Position numbers and translations under genes: made by a program | Shown here: positions 16,679-27,101 of the stretch, in pieces | How positions within the stretch are numbered: position 1 is the first letter of the stretch | Layout: every line of letters begins with the position of its first letter | The notes under the pieces: model-generated | The model's input: the letters and a program-made list of their open reading frames with translations, nothing else | The model's database searches: none | What the model was told of the DNA's origin: nothing | Origin: Ruicaihuangia caeni | GTDB taxonomy: Bacteria; Actinomycetota; Actinomycetes; Actinomycetales; Microbacteriaceae | Assembly: GCF_029952955.1 (NCBI RefSeq) | Contig: NZ_JASATX010000002.1 | Span: 431,316-495,315 of the forward strand | Reading direction: 5' to 3' | Length of the DNA stretch: 64,000 nucleotides

Positions 16679-19351
16679 GTGTCAGCAGCCCCTGCTGCCA
16701 GCGCATCTATGCGTGGCGGCCTCGCGATGCTCGTCTCCATTCTCATCGCTGCGGGGGGTGCGCTGGGAACCGCCTTGCCGGCGCACGCCGACGACGCTTC
16801 GTCCGACCCTGCGGCTGAAGCGAGCACCCCCAGCGTGACGGTGTCGGCCACGAGCGACCTGCGCTCGGGCGATGTGGTCACGGTTCGCGGGACCGGCTTC
16901 GTGCCGGCGGCCGACGGCGCGACGAACGGAACAAGGCCGCCGCTGACCGGCAAGTTCGGCGGCGTCTACGTCGTCTTCGGCTCCTTCCTCGACACGTGGA
17001 GGCCGAGTGCCGACGCGCCGAGCAGTTCGCGCTCCGTTCTGCCTGCCTCTCAGAAGTGGGTCGTGGATGCCGCTGACGTGGCCACCATCGGGGGATCGGC
17101 GCGTGGCGCGGTCGCCATGGGTCCCGACGGCTCCTTCGAGGTGTCCATCGTCGTCGAAGAGGGCTTCGAGGGTGCCCTGGCAGGCGGCAACTATGGCATC
17201 TACACCTATCCCGGTTCGGGCGCCAAGTACGCACCATTCGAGACGTATACGCCGGTGTCGTTCGAAGCGCCGGCACCGGCTCCCGCCCCTCAGCCGACGG
17301 TGACCGTGTCGAAGACTGCAGGTTTGGCGTCGGGCGAGGTCTTGACCGTTCGGGGGACCGGGTTCGTGCCGGCCGCCGACGGCGCGACGAACGGTACTCG
17401 GCCGCCGCTCGCGGGCAGGTTCGGCGGCGTCTACGTCGCCTTCGGCTCGTTCCTCGAGGTATGGCAACCGAGCTCCGGTGCGCCGCGCACGGCCCGTGCG
17501 ACCGCGGACGTGCACTGGCTGCTCGCTCCCGCCGAAGCGGCGCTCGTCGCCGACACCGTGCCGATGAACGCTGACGGCTCCTTCGAGGTCGAGGTCACAG
17601 TCGATGAGCTGTTCGAGGGCGCCCTCGCAGATGGCAGGTTCGGCATCTACACCTACCCCGGTGGCGGTGTGACTTACCCCGCGTTCGAGACCTTCACGCC
17701 CATCGCGTTCGGGGCGCCTGCACCCGCGCCCGGCGAAGGCTCCAGTGACCCGGCGACCCCCGTGCCGCCAGTGACGTCGCCGGCCCCCGCTGCGCCGACC
17801 CCAAGCGCTCCCACTGTCGCCACTCCCGGCAGCCTGAGCTGGGGCATCAAGGCGAGCTTCCGCGACTATGTCACCTCGATCGCGCGAGGCGCCATCTCGA
17901 CCTCGGGCGTGCGCACCGCCGGCTCGTCGTTCGTGTTCGCGCAGTCTGCGGGCGGCACGTTCGACCGCGCTGCTGCAACCGGCACGGCCGCATACTCGGG
18001 CACCGTGCGGTTCACGGGCCACGACGGGGTCCTCGACCTCGTCTTCACCGATCCTGTCGTCTCGGTGGAATCGGCCGCGCGGGGCAGCCTGTCCGTTCGT
18101 GTGGGCGGGCAGCGCATGACGGTCGCCACCTTGAACCTCGCTGCAGCGGCGCGCACGGTCAGCGCTGACGGGGCCATCACCTACCGCGCCGTCCCAGCGA
18201 CGTTGACGCCGCAGGGTGTCGCGGCGTTCAACTCGTTCTATCCCGCGGGGACCGCGCTGGATCCGCTCAGCTTCGTGATCGGAGCTCCCGCGCCCGCGCA
18301 GGCGGCGCCGGGACACGTCGTGATCGCGCAGTACAAGCCGTCCAGAACGCCCGCTCCGACTCCGCCGGCGACGGCCGGAATCAGCATCGTCTCGGGTGCG
18401 CCCGACCTGCTGCAGGCCGGCAGCGAGATCACGATCGTGGCCGAGGGATTCCAGCCCGGCGAGACCGGCATCCTGGTTGTGCTCTACTCGACGCCAACCG
18501 TGCTCGACAACAACGCCACCGCCGACTCGAGCGGCAAGGTCACCTGGACAGGGGTGATCCCCGAAGGCTTCAGCGGCGAGCACACCCTCACACTCCAGGG
18601 CTCGGTCGAGCGCGGCTTGGTGCTGAGGCTCCCTGAAGCGATCGCCATCACGGCGCTCGCGACCGACACCTGCGCAGTGAGCGATGCAGCGCTCTCGTGG
18701 GGGTTCAAGGAGGCGTTCCGCGCGTATGTGAGCGGCACGATCGCTCGTGGCGAGTGGACGGTGGCAGACGGCGCGACGTATGAGACGCCCGCGTTCGGCT
18801 GGGCGAACGGCGCCGGCACTTACGACCCGGCCGCGCGTAAGGGCGAGATCTCGTTCACTGGATCAGTCACCTTCACCGGGCACGGCGGAGTGCTCAACAC
18901 GACGGTCGGCAACCCGGCGATCCGCTTCGATGGCGGTGACAAGGCCACCCTGCTGCTCGACGTATCGGGCGAGACGCGCGAGGGAGAATCGGTCGACAGC
19001 GCACAGGTGGAGTTCGCTGAACTCGACCTCAGCGACGTGGGCACGCCCGAAGGCGACCGCATCCAACTGAAGGATGTGCCCGCCACACTCACCGCCGCCG
19101 GTTCCGATGCGTTCGGCACCTACGAGGCGGGTACCGAGCTCGACCCGATCTCGCTGAGCTTCAATGTCGATCCAGGGTGCAGTTCGGCCACGGATGCCGG
19201 CGCTTCGCCGAGCGATGAGAAGACCGCCGCGCCGGTCGCCGACACCGGCGCCTCAGCCGTCGACTGGCTCCCGTGGACGCTCGTTGCGCTCCTGGCGCTC
19301 GGGCTCGTCGGCACGGGTGTGGTGGCCTTGCGCAAGCGGCGCGCTTCCTGA
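16679..19351 (+). CDS. htaA: Surface-anchored HtaA-domain heme-binding protein
   Basis: An 890-residue exported protein. A signal peptide ends near PAHADD (residue 39). Two near-identical Ig-like/neocarzinostatin-like modules follow (about 46-200 and 212-350, each with GTGFVPAADGATNGTRPPL), then HtaA domain 1 (about 385-550, SLSWGIKASFRDYV), an Ig-like module (about 570-660), HtaA domain 2 (about 668-830, ALSWGFKEAFRAYV), and a C-terminal helix with RKRRAS. VADTG ahead of the helix resembles the LAXTG signal of SrtE sortases but is not exact. HtaA domains take heme from host proteins or hemoglobin in corynebacteria. An iron box controls it. Confidence 0.88.
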   Translation: MSAAPAASASMRGGLAMLVSILIAAGGALGTALPAHADDASSDPAAEASTPSVTVSATSDLRSGDVVTVRGTGFVPAADGATNGTRPPLTGKFGGVYVVFGSFLDTWRPSADAPSSSRSVLPASQKWVVDAADVATIGGSARGAVAMGPDGSFEVSIVVEEGFEGALAGGNYGIYTYPGSGAKYAPFETYTPVSFEAPAPAPAPQPTVTVSKTAGLASGEVLTVRGTGFVPAADGATNGTRPPLAGRFGGVYVAFGSFLEVWQPSSGAPRTARATADVHWLLAPAEAALVADTVPMNADGSFEVEVTVDELFEGALADGRFGIYTYPGGGVTYPAFETFTPIAFGAPAPAPGEGSSDPATPVPPVTSPAPAAPTPSAPTVATPGSLSWGIKASFRDYVTSIARGAISTSGVRTAGSSFVFAQSAGGTFDRAAATGTAAYSGTVRFTGHDGVLDLVFTDPVVSVESAARGSLSVRVGGQRMTVATLNLAAAARTVSADGAITYRAVPATLTPQGVAAFNSFYPAGTALDPLSFVIGAPAPAQAAPGHVVIAQYKPSRTPAPTPPATAGISIVSGAPDLLQAGSEITIVAEGFQPGETGILVVLYSTPTVLDNNATADSSGKVTWTGVIPEGFSGEHTLTLQGSVERGLVLRLPEAIAITALATDTCAVSDAALSWGFKEAFRAYVSGTIARGEWTVADGATYETPAFGWANGAGTYDPAARKGEISFTGSVTFTGHGGVLNTTVGNPAIRFDGGDKATLLLDVSGETREGESVDSAQVEFAELDLSDVGTPEGDRIQLKDVPATLTAAGSDAFGTYEAGTELDPISLSFNVDPGCSSATDAGASPSDEKTAAPVADTGASAVDWLPWTLVALLALGLVGTGVVALRKRRAS

Positions 19352-19438
19352 GCGCTCGAAGGGAGGAATCAGCGACGTTCCGACTCCGCGTCCACGTTCC
19401 CACCAAGCATCCGGCCGCAACCCGACAGACTTGAGACG

Positions 19439-20632
19439 ATGATCACACCCGAGCGCACCGGCGAACGACGCCCGCGAGCACGCCACAAGGGCGCGGTCGC
19501 GGCCAGCGTCGCCGTGCGCAACTTGCGCGGCCGGCGCGTGCGCCGCCTGGCCGCAGTCGGAGTGGTCGCTGCGCTGCTCACCGGGTGCACCTCCCCGTCG
19601 ACGGGAGCGCAGAACGGCGCTTCGACCGGCGGCGTCGCACCCCGCGTGCCTCTGAGCGAGTTGCAGGTGCTCGACGACCCGCGCGCGTACGAGGGGGGCA
19701 GCACGGCAGTGCTGGCGGATGCCGACATCGAGCCCATCGATCCCGCCCCCGAGCAGCAGCTTCCCGTGCGCGTCGTCTCTCACGACCTCGCCGGCGATGT
19801 CGAAGTGACGGTGACCAGCACCGATCGCATCATCGGGTTCGACATGGCGGGATCGATCAATGCGACCCTTGCCGGGCTGGGCTTCGCCGACCGACTCGTG
19901 GGCCGAGACATCTCGTCGACCTTCCCCGAAGTCGAAGAGCTCCCGATCGTGACCTCCAGTGCGCACACCATCAACATCGAAGCGGTGCTCTCGCTGCGCC
20001 CCACGCTCGTCATCACTGACGGAAGCATCGGACCGATCGACGTCGTGCTCCAGTTGCGCGACGCGGGCGTGCCAGTCGTCTTCGTCGAGCGCGACCCGAG
20101 CATCGAAGGCATTCTCGAACTGGCCAGGCAGGTCGCCGCTGCCGTGGGTGCGCCCGCGGCAGGAGAGGCGCTCGCGCAGCAGCTCTCACAGCAGATCGAT
20201 GCGAAGATCGCCGAGATCGCCGAGATCGCACCGGATGCCGACGAGCAGAAGCTTCGCGTCGTGTTCCTGTACCTGCGGGGCACCTCGGGCATCTACTACC
20301 TGTTCGGCGACGAGTCGGGCGCCGACGTCCTGATCACCTCGCTCGGCGCGCGCGATGTCGCTGCCGAGATCGGCTGGGACGGCATGAAACCGGTCACCGA
20401 CGAGGCGATGGTCGCGGCGAACCCCGATCTGGTGCTCGTCATGACGCACGGCCTCGAGAGCGTGGGAGGAATCGACGGTCTCCTCGAGGACCGGCCCGCG
20501 CTCGCCCTGACGAACGCCGGTCAGCACCGGCGGTTCGTCGATATGGCCGACGGTGACATCCTCGGTTTCGGGCCTCGATTCCCTGATGTGCTCGATGCGC
20601 TTGCGCGCGCGTTCTACGCGCCCGAGGGATGA
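19439..20632 (+). CDS. hmuT: Heme ABC transporter substrate-binding lipoprotein (HmuT-like)
   Basis: A 397-residue lipoprotein with lipobox LLTGC (Cys50) after an unusually long, basic N-region; an internal start nearer the signal peptide is possible. The mature part is a cluster A-III binding protein (Fe/B12/heme type) with IIGFDMAGSINATLAGLGF and the RPTLVITDGSIGPIDVV segment. It should receive heme from the HtaA protein and pass it to an HmuUV permease. The gap to htaA is 87 bp, probably one iron-controlled unit. No permease or ATPase gene follows, which is unusual. Confidence 0.85.
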   Translation: MITPERTGERRPRARHKGAVAASVAVRNLRGRRVRRLAAVGVVAALLTGCTSPSTGAQNGASTGGVAPRVPLSELQVLDDPRAYEGGSTAVLADADIEPIDPAPEQQLPVRVVSHDLAGDVEVTVTSTDRIIGFDMAGSINATLAGLGFADRLVGRDISSTFPEVEELPIVTSSAHTINIEAVLSLRPTLVITDGSIGPIDVVLQLRDAGVPVVFVERDPSIEGILELARQVAAAVGAPAAGEALAQQLSQQIDAKIAEIAEIAPDADEQKLRVVFLYLRGTSGIYYLFGDESGADVLITSLGARDVAAEIGWDGMKPVTDEAMVAANPDLVLVMTHGLESVGGIDGLLEDRPALALTNAGQHRRFVDMADGDILGFGPRFPDVLDALARAFYAPEG

Positions 20633-20681
20633 CGCGGCGAGGCATCCCGGAAGCCGCTCCCTCGCTCGTTAGCATTTGCCT

Positions 20682-20969
20682 GTGAACTCCGATCATGCGG
20701 GCTCGGAGACGGAGCGGCGCGCGGCTTCGGGGCTGCTTCCGCTCCACGAGCGCGTGCTGCGCTTCGAGGCGGTGCCCAGAATCAGCGCGGGATCGAAGGA
20801 TGCCGCTATTCGTGAGGAGTTCGGCTTCAGTCCCGCCCGCTACTATCAGGTGCTGAATTCGCTCATCGATGAGCCGGCTGCGGTCAGGTTCGACCCGCAG
20901 TTGGTGGGGCGTCTGCATCGTGCACGCGAGCGCCGCCTGCGTGCCCACGCCGAGCGCCGGCTCGGCTGA
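20682..20969 (+). CDS. DUF3263 protein
   Basis: A 95-residue cytosolic protein with the actinobacterial DUF3263 pattern LLPLHERVLRFE, then a helix-turn-helix-like AIREEFGFSPARYYQVLNSLID and a basic tail ARERRLRAHAERRL. It may bind DNA; no role is established. GTG 20682 follows TAGCAT (20670-20675) by 6 nt, so a leaderless start is favoured over TTG 20676. The LytR_C gene follows after 29 bp, the common neighbour in Microbacteriaceae. Confidence 0.8.
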   Translation: MNSDHAGSETERRAASGLLPLHERVLRFEAVPRISAGSKDAAIREEFGFSPARYYQVLNSLIDEPAAVRFDPQLVGRLHRARERRLRAHAERRLG

Positions 20970-20998
20970 ACCTGCCACGTCCCGACACCGAAAGACCC

Positions 20999-21556
20999 AT
21001 GACCCAGTTCCCTCGCGATCGCTTCGATGACCTGCCCCGCGTTGCGCGGGTCGGCGCTCACCGGGCACAGCCGCGCCGCGGCCGCGGTTGGATCACGTTC
21101 GCGTGGTGGGTGCTTGCGGTCATCGCACTCACGCTCGCGGGCCTCTTCGCGCTGTCGCGGCTGAGCGATCAGGTGTCCTTCGAATTCCCCGTCATCGGGC
21201 AGACCCAGGCGCCGGCGGAACCCACACCGACGGAACCAGAGGTGCAGCCCGTCACCGACCCGTCCACGCTCGGGCCCGAGGTCTCGATCACCGTGCTCAA
21301 CGGCACCGGCACCACCGGTCTGGCGGGCGCGGTCGGCGACCGGCTGACGGCCGAGGGCTGGCCGATCGGCAGCCGCACCAATGCGGCTCAGACCGATGTC
21401 GAGACGACCACCGTCTACTACGGGACGCCCGCCGACGAAGCGCTCGCACGGGGCCTCGTCCTCGCGCTCGGTTTCGGGGATGTGGCGCAGTCGGACGCAT
21501 TCCCGGGGGCCACGGTGACCATCGTGCTCGGCGCCGATTCGGTTCCTGACGCATAG
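20999..21556 (+). CDS. LytR C-terminal domain membrane protein
   Basis: A 185-residue type II membrane protein: basic cytoplasmic N-terminus (about 30 residues), one helix (about 33-55), a Pro/Thr/Glu-rich linker and a C-terminal LytR_C domain (about 95-180, [23 protein letters not shown]). LytR_C domains accompany cell-wall glycopolymer ligases, but this protein lacks the LytR-CpsA-Psr catalytic domain, so it is likely an accessory wall protein. It is probably cotranscribed with the DUF3263 gene. Confidence 0.82.
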   Translation: MTQFPRDRFDDLPRVARVGAHRAQPRRGRGWITFAWWVLAVIALTLAGLFALSRLSDQVSFEFPVIGQTQAPAEPTPTEPEVQPVTDPSTLGPEVSITVLNGTGTTGLAGAVGDRLTAEGWPIGSRTNAAQTDVETTTVYYGTPADEALARGLVLALGFGDVAQSDAFPGATVTIVLGADSVPDA

Positions 21557-21741
21557 GCCGCGCGACCGAACTTCTGAAAAATCCTTCTCCTTTACCACAG
21601 TCGTCGCTAGCATCTGGTGTTGGTCGCTCTTCCACTGCGCAGTGCTGCGCGCCCGCGCCGCGGAAGACCGCAGATTACTGCGGCGCAACCCGGCACACGC
21701 ACACGCAGGCGCCGTATCGAACAGCACCAAGGAGTAACAGC

Positions 21742-21945
21742 ATGGCCAATGGAACCGTGAAGTGGTTCAACGCTGAAAAGGGCTACGGTTTCATCACGGT
21801 CGACGGCGGGGGACAGGACGTGTTCGTCCACTACTCCGCCATCGACATGAACGGGTACAAGGTGCTCGAAGAGGGCCAGCAGGTCACCTTCGAGGTCGGA
21901 ACCGGCAGCAAGGGACCGCAGGCAGAATCCGTTCGCATCGCGTGA
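21742..21945 (+). CDS. Cold-shock protein (CspA family)
   Basis: A 67-residue single-stranded nucleic-acid-binding beta-barrel. RNP1 (KGYGFITV) and RNP2 (VFVHY) motifs are intact. Such proteins melt RNA secondary structure, often in the cold or at stationary phase. An AAGGAG ribosome site precedes the ATG after a long untranslated leader (about 120-180 nt, from the gap after 21556), as is typical for cold-shock genes. A terminator hairpin at 21973-22000 follows. Confidence 0.95.
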   Translation: MANGTVKWFNAEKGYGFITVDGGGQDVFVHYSAIDMNGYKVLEEGQQVTFEVGTGSKGPQAESVRIA

Positions 21946-21972
21946 CGAGCTGATCCGAGGCTCGCCCAGACC

Positions 21973-22000
21973 AACGCCGTCCGGTACGCCGGGCGGCGTT
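21973..22000 (+). terminator. Terminator of the cold-shock gene, abutting the next promoter
   Basis: AACGCCGTCCGG (21973-21984) pairs with CCGGGCGGCGTT (21989-22000) with one T-G wobble and a 4-nt TACG loop. Its last base is the first base of TAGTCT (22000-22005), the -10 element of the following DUF3048 gene, so termination and initiation signals share DNA. Confidence 0.7.
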
Positions 22001-22012
22001 AGTCTTGCCGTC

Positions 22013-23047
22013 GTGCAAGGATTTCGTCGTCGCGCGAGTCTGCTCGTTCCCACCGTCATCCTCGCGGCGGCGCTCGTGGGCTGCAGCTCCGCTGAACCCG
22101 CGGTGGAAGAGCCCGAGCCGACGTGGCACTCCGACTATGAGGCGCCGCCGCCCGTGTCGATCGCGCCGCTGACCGGCGTAGCCGTCGAGGGGTCAGGAGC
22201 TGGGGGGCCGTCGCTGGCCGCGAAGATCGACAACCACCCGGCTGCGCGGCCGCAGATCGGACTGGCACAGACCGACATCGTGTTCGAGGAGCTGGTCGAG
22301 GGCGGGTTGACCCGCTATGTGGCGGTCTGGCAGTCCCACCTGCCGCCGGTGATCGGGCCAGTGCGCTCCATCCGGCCCATGGACCCCGACATCATCTCTC
22401 CGCTCGGCGGCATGGTCGCCTACTCGGGCGGGCAGGAGCGCTTCGTCGCGATGATGAAGCAGGCTCCCGTCTACAACGCCATCCACGGCCAGTCCGACAC
22501 TGCGTCGACCTTCTACCGTGCAAGCGATCGCCGCGCCCCGCACAATGTGCTCGTCAAGGCGCCCGAACTCGTGGCGCAGCACGCGGAGCTGCCGCCGCCC
22601 GCGCAGTACTTCGCGTTCGCTGCCGATGCGGCATCGTCGACCGCCGCCAAGGAAGGCACTCCGACCGCCGGCATCGCGCTGGTGTTCGGCAGTCTCGGGG
22701 CGCCTTCCTGGACCTGGGATGCTGCGGCATCCGTTTGGACCCGCTCGATGACGGGCGGCGCTCCCGACACCGACGAGACCGGCGCACCGCTCACCGCGGA
22801 GAACGTCGTGGTGGTGCGCGTGCCCGTGACCGTGAGTCAGGACATCCCGAAGACCGAATCCATCGGCTCGGGCGAGGCGTGGGTCTCGAGCGGTGGCGCC
22901 ACCGTGCATGCCACTTGGCACAAGGGCTCGGCGACGGAGCCCATCCGCCTCATCGATGACCACGGTGTGACCGTGCGGCTCGCCCCGGGCAACACCTGGG
23001 TCGAGCTCGTGCCGACCGCCGGCTCCGCCACCTTCACCGCCCCGTAG
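22013..23047 (+). CDS. DUF3048 (YerB-like) lipoprotein
   Basis: A 344-residue exported lipoprotein with lipobox LVGC (Cys24). The mature protein has the two DUF3048 domains: N-terminal (ARPQIGLAQTDIVFEELVEGGLTRYVAVWQS, SGGQERFVAMM) and C-terminal (TWHKGSATEPIRLIDDHG near the end). YerB-family proteins are wall-associated with no proven activity. The GTG start lies 7 nt after TAGTCT (22000-22005), a leaderless arrangement. groEL follows with its own heat-shock operators. Confidence 0.85.
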   Translation: MQGFRRRASLLVPTVILAAALVGCSSAEPAVEEPEPTWHSDYEAPPPVSIAPLTGVAVEGSGAGGPSLAAKIDNHPAARPQIGLAQTDIVFEELVEGGLTRYVAVWQSHLPPVIGPVRSIRPMDPDIISPLGGMVAYSGGQERFVAMMKQAPVYNAIHGQSDTASTFYRASDRRAPHNVLVKAPELVAQHAELPPPAQYFAFAADAASSTAAKEGTPTAGIALVFGSLGAPSWTWDAAASVWTRSMTGGAPDTDETGAPLTAENVVVVRVPVTVSQDIPKTESIGSGEAWVSSGGATVHATWHKGSATEPIRLIDDHGVTVRLAPGNTWVELVPTAGSATFTAP

Positions 23048-23051
23048 GCCG

Positions 23052-23078
23052 CTTGCACTCGCATGTGCTGAGTGCTAA
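23052..23078. promoter_or_regulatory. CIRCE operator 1 (imperfect)
   Basis: CTTGCACTC-N9-GAGTGCTAA. The right arm is a perfect CIRCE half-site and the left arm matches 7 of 9 positions of TTAGCACTC. It lies directly after the DUF3048 stop and upstream of groEL; HrcA is the expected repressor. Confidence 0.75.
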
Positions 23079-24776
<1,698 letters not shown>

Positions 24777-24810
24777 TCCTCATCGTTCGCTCTACGGCGA
24801 AACAACGCCT

Positions 24811-24840
24811 GAGGGGCGGCTCCGCAAGGAGCCGCCCCTC
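24811..24840 (+). terminator. Intrinsic terminator of groEL
   Basis: GAGGGGCGGCTCC (24811-24823) pairs with GGAGCCGCCCCTC (24828-24840) over a 4-nt GCAA loop, followed by TCGTCGTT. It begins 35 nt after the groEL stop. Confidence 0.9.
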
Positions 24841-24850
24841 TCGTCGTTCC

Positions 24851-24903
24851 AGCATCTGTGCCGCGTTTCAGCATCTGTGCCGCGTTTCAGCTTCCGTGCC
24901 GCT
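24851..24903. repeat. 19-bp tandem repeat, 2.8 copies
   Basis: AGCATCTGTGCCGCGTTTC occurs at 24851-24869 and again, identically, at 24870-24888; a third partial copy (AGCTTCCGTGCCGC) runs to 24902. The array lies between the groEL terminator and the end of the convergent WXG100 gene. Confidence 0.9.
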
Positions 24904-24943
24904 TGTTCACTGATGGGCGGATGCTGACGTCGCACGCCGCGCG

Positions 24944-25234
24944 CTACTGGCGGAAGAGCGCGGCGTTCGCGGCCTCGGCCTCGGCGTACTGCCGGCCCGC
25001 GGCTGCGAGTGCCGCCTGTAGCGCCTGAGCGTTCTGCTCCACCAATTGCTGCGTCTGGCGCCAACCGGCTACCGCCTGCTGAAACGCCGCTGCGGCCTGC
25101 CCCGTCCACGACCCGTTCAGCCCGCTCAGCTGGGCCATCAGAGTCGCCGAATCCGCTTGAATCCGTTCGACGACCGCGAGCGCCGACTGCTGGGTCATGA
25201 GCACTTCATCGCTGTCCACCTGGAACCGGGACAT
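24944..25234 (-). CDS. WXG100 (EsxA/ESAT-6-like) protein
   Basis: A 96-residue helical-hairpin protein. The signature WTG turn sits in LNGSWTGQAAAAF near residue 45, between two long amphipathic helices. WXG100 proteins are substrates of type VII secretion, usually with an EccC ATPase and partner gene alongside; neither is present here, so it is an orphan. I chose MSRFQVD as start because it has a GGAGGAGGCGAAGC ribosome region; the longer frame adds only Ala/Gly. The next gene upstream is unrelated to secretion. Confidence 0.85.
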   Translation of the reverse strand: MSRFQVDSDEVLMTQQSALAVVERIQADSATLMAQLSGLNGSWTGQAAAAFQQAVAGWRQTQQLVEQNAQALQAALAAAGRQYAEAEAANAALFRQ

Positions 25235-25335
25235 TGCTTCGCCTCCTCCTGCGGCTGCAGCCGCTGACAGCAAGCCCGGCCGCTCCGAGCTCGCCGCCAG
25301 AGACTAGGCAGCGTCACCGACTGGGCGGATCCCTG

Positions 25336-27078
25336 TCACTCAGGGGAGGAGACGGAAGGCGGAGGCGCGTCGTTGTTGAGGGGTGCTTCGACAGCCTGGG
25401 TGCGCTGGCCTCCCGACGCGCTGCCGGGGGCGGCAGCATCCGTTCGTTGGTGTGCTGAAGCCAATGGCAGCCACACCTGGATAGTGGCCCCTCCGCCGGG
25501 AGTGTCGACCACATCGACTGTGCCCCCGTGGTTCTTCACGATCGCTGCGACGATGGCCAGGCCGAGGCCGGTCCCACCCGTCTCGCGTGCCCGCGAGGTG
25601 TCGGCCCGCCAGAAGCGCTGGAAGATCTTCTCCCGGATCTGAGGCGGGATCCCTTCGCCGTGATCGACGACGGCGAGCATGGCCATGCCGCGCTGCTCAT
25701 CCACGCGCACGGCGATCTCGATCGGGCTGCCCTCCGGCGTGAAGCGGATCGCATTGCCGATGAGGTTCGTCACCACCTGACGGATCTTGTTCTCCTCGGC
25801 CCACACCACGGCCGGTACATCTCCGGGGTCCGGTGTGGCGATCACGGCGCCCACGGCGGCGGGCGGTGCCGGTCGCGGCCTCCGGCGGAGCTTCGCGAGC
25901 GTCGCACCCGCGCGCCCGATCGCGCCCGTGGCAGGCGCGGGTGCGGGTACGCCAGGCTGGCCGGGGCCGGCTGCGGCCGGCTGTCGCGGTGCGGGCGGCT
26001 CGACCACCACGGTCACCGCACGGTCGGGGGCATAGGCTGCCGTATCGAGGGCCGCGTCGTTGGCGATCGGCACGAGGTCGACAGGCGCGAGCTGCAGCGG
26101 CTTCGCCTCGTCGAGCCGCGCGAGCGCGAGCAGGTCTTCGACGAGCTCACCCATGCGCACCGCTTCCTTCTCGATGCGCTCCATCGCCTGTGCGACGTCT
26201 TCTGGCGAGCGCAGCGCGCCCATCCGGTACAGCTCTGCGTAGCCGCGCACCGAGACCAGCGGGGTCCGCAGCTCGTGGCTGGCATCGCCGATGAAGCGGC
26301 GCATCTGCTCGATGGTTCGTGCCCGGTCCTTGAACGCGCTGTCGATGCGGCTGAGCATGGCGTTCAGCGACCGATTGAGCCGGCCCACTTCGGTGTTCGG
26401 AGGCGTAGCCCCGCTGATCCGCTGGTCGAAGTCACCGTCGGCGAAGCGAGCTGCGGTCGCCTCCACCTGCCTCAGCGGCGCGAACGTCGTCGTGACGAGC
26501 AGTCGTGTGAGGGCGGCGGCGAGCACCACCACATTGATGCCGAAGAAGAAGAAGATGGCGCCGAACTGCGAGATGATGCCGTTGGTCTCGCGCAGGTTCA
26601 TGCCCACCACGAAGATCACGTAGTCGGCCGTGAGCTGGGCCGGCACGATGGTCGAGACGACTCGCCACTGCCCGCTGCCGTCGGTGCTTCCCAGGGTGAA
26701 CGGCGCACCGGATGCCGCCGTGACGCCGCCGAGTGTCAGCCCGCTGACATCGGGGGTCTGCGCGGCCGCGTCGCGGTTGTCGCAGAGCAGCTTGCCGTCA
26801 GGGGTGACGATGGCGGTGTAGTACGACTCGGTGATACCAGACGTCGTCTCGCAGCGGAGCGCTCCGCTTGCCGATAGCTCGAACGTCACGCGGGTCTGGA
26901 ACTGCGTCGAGGAGCTCGTCAGCTTCTTGTCGACCTCGTCGACGAGATACGCGCGCAGCACGCTGATCGTGCCGGTTCCTGCGACGAGCAGTCCGAACGT
27001 GACGAGCAGCACAGTGACACCGGTGACCTTGGTGCGCAGCGAGATGCCGCTCCACCACCTGGTGAGCCGGGCGTGCAT
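25336..27078 (-). CDS. OmpR-partner sensor histidine kinase (MprB/TrcS-like)
   Basis: A 580-residue membrane kinase: helix 1 (about 16-38), an extracellular sensor of about 150 residues, helix 2 (about 180-205), HAMP linker, HisKA (FIGDASHELRTPLVSVRGY) and HATPase (NLIGNAIRFTPEG, DHGEGIPPQ, GGTGLGLAI). Between HisKA and the ATPase core is a Pro/Ala/Gly-rich insertion of about 60 residues (EPPAPRQPAAAGPGQPG onward) that normal family members lack. A second low-complexity tail follows the catalytic domain. ATG 27078 is 23 nt after the regulator stop. The stimulus is unknown. Confidence 0.88.
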   Translation of the reverse strand: MHARLTRWWSGISLRTKVTGVTVLLVTFGLLVAGTGTISVLRAYLVDEVDKKLTSSSTQFQTRVTFELSASGALRCETTSGITESYYTAIVTPDGKLLCDNRDAAAQTPDVSGLTLGGVTAASGAPFTLGSTDGSGQWRVVSTIVPAQLTADYVIFVVGMNLRETNGIISQFGAIFFFFGINVVVLAAALTRLLVTTTFAPLRQVEATAARFADGDFDQRISGATPPNTEVGRLNRSLNAMLSRIDSAFKDRARTIEQMRRFIGDASHELRTPLVSVRGYAELYRMGALRSPEDVAQAMERIEKEAVRMGELVEDLLALARLDEAKPLQLAPVDLVPIANDAALDTAAYAPDRAVTVVVEPPAPRQPAAAGPGQPGVPAPAPATGAIGRAGATLAKLRRRPRPAPPAAVGAVIATPDPGDVPAVVWAEENKIRQVVTNLIGNAIRFTPEGSPIEIAVRVDEQRGMAMLAVVDHGEGIPPQIREKIFQRFWRADTSRARETGGTGLGLAIVAAIVKNHGGTVDVVDTPGGGATIQVWLPLASAHQRTDAAAPGSASGGQRTQAVEAPLNNDAPPPSVSSPE

Positions 27079-27101
27079 GGGGATGGGGCGACCCTTCCGG
27101 G

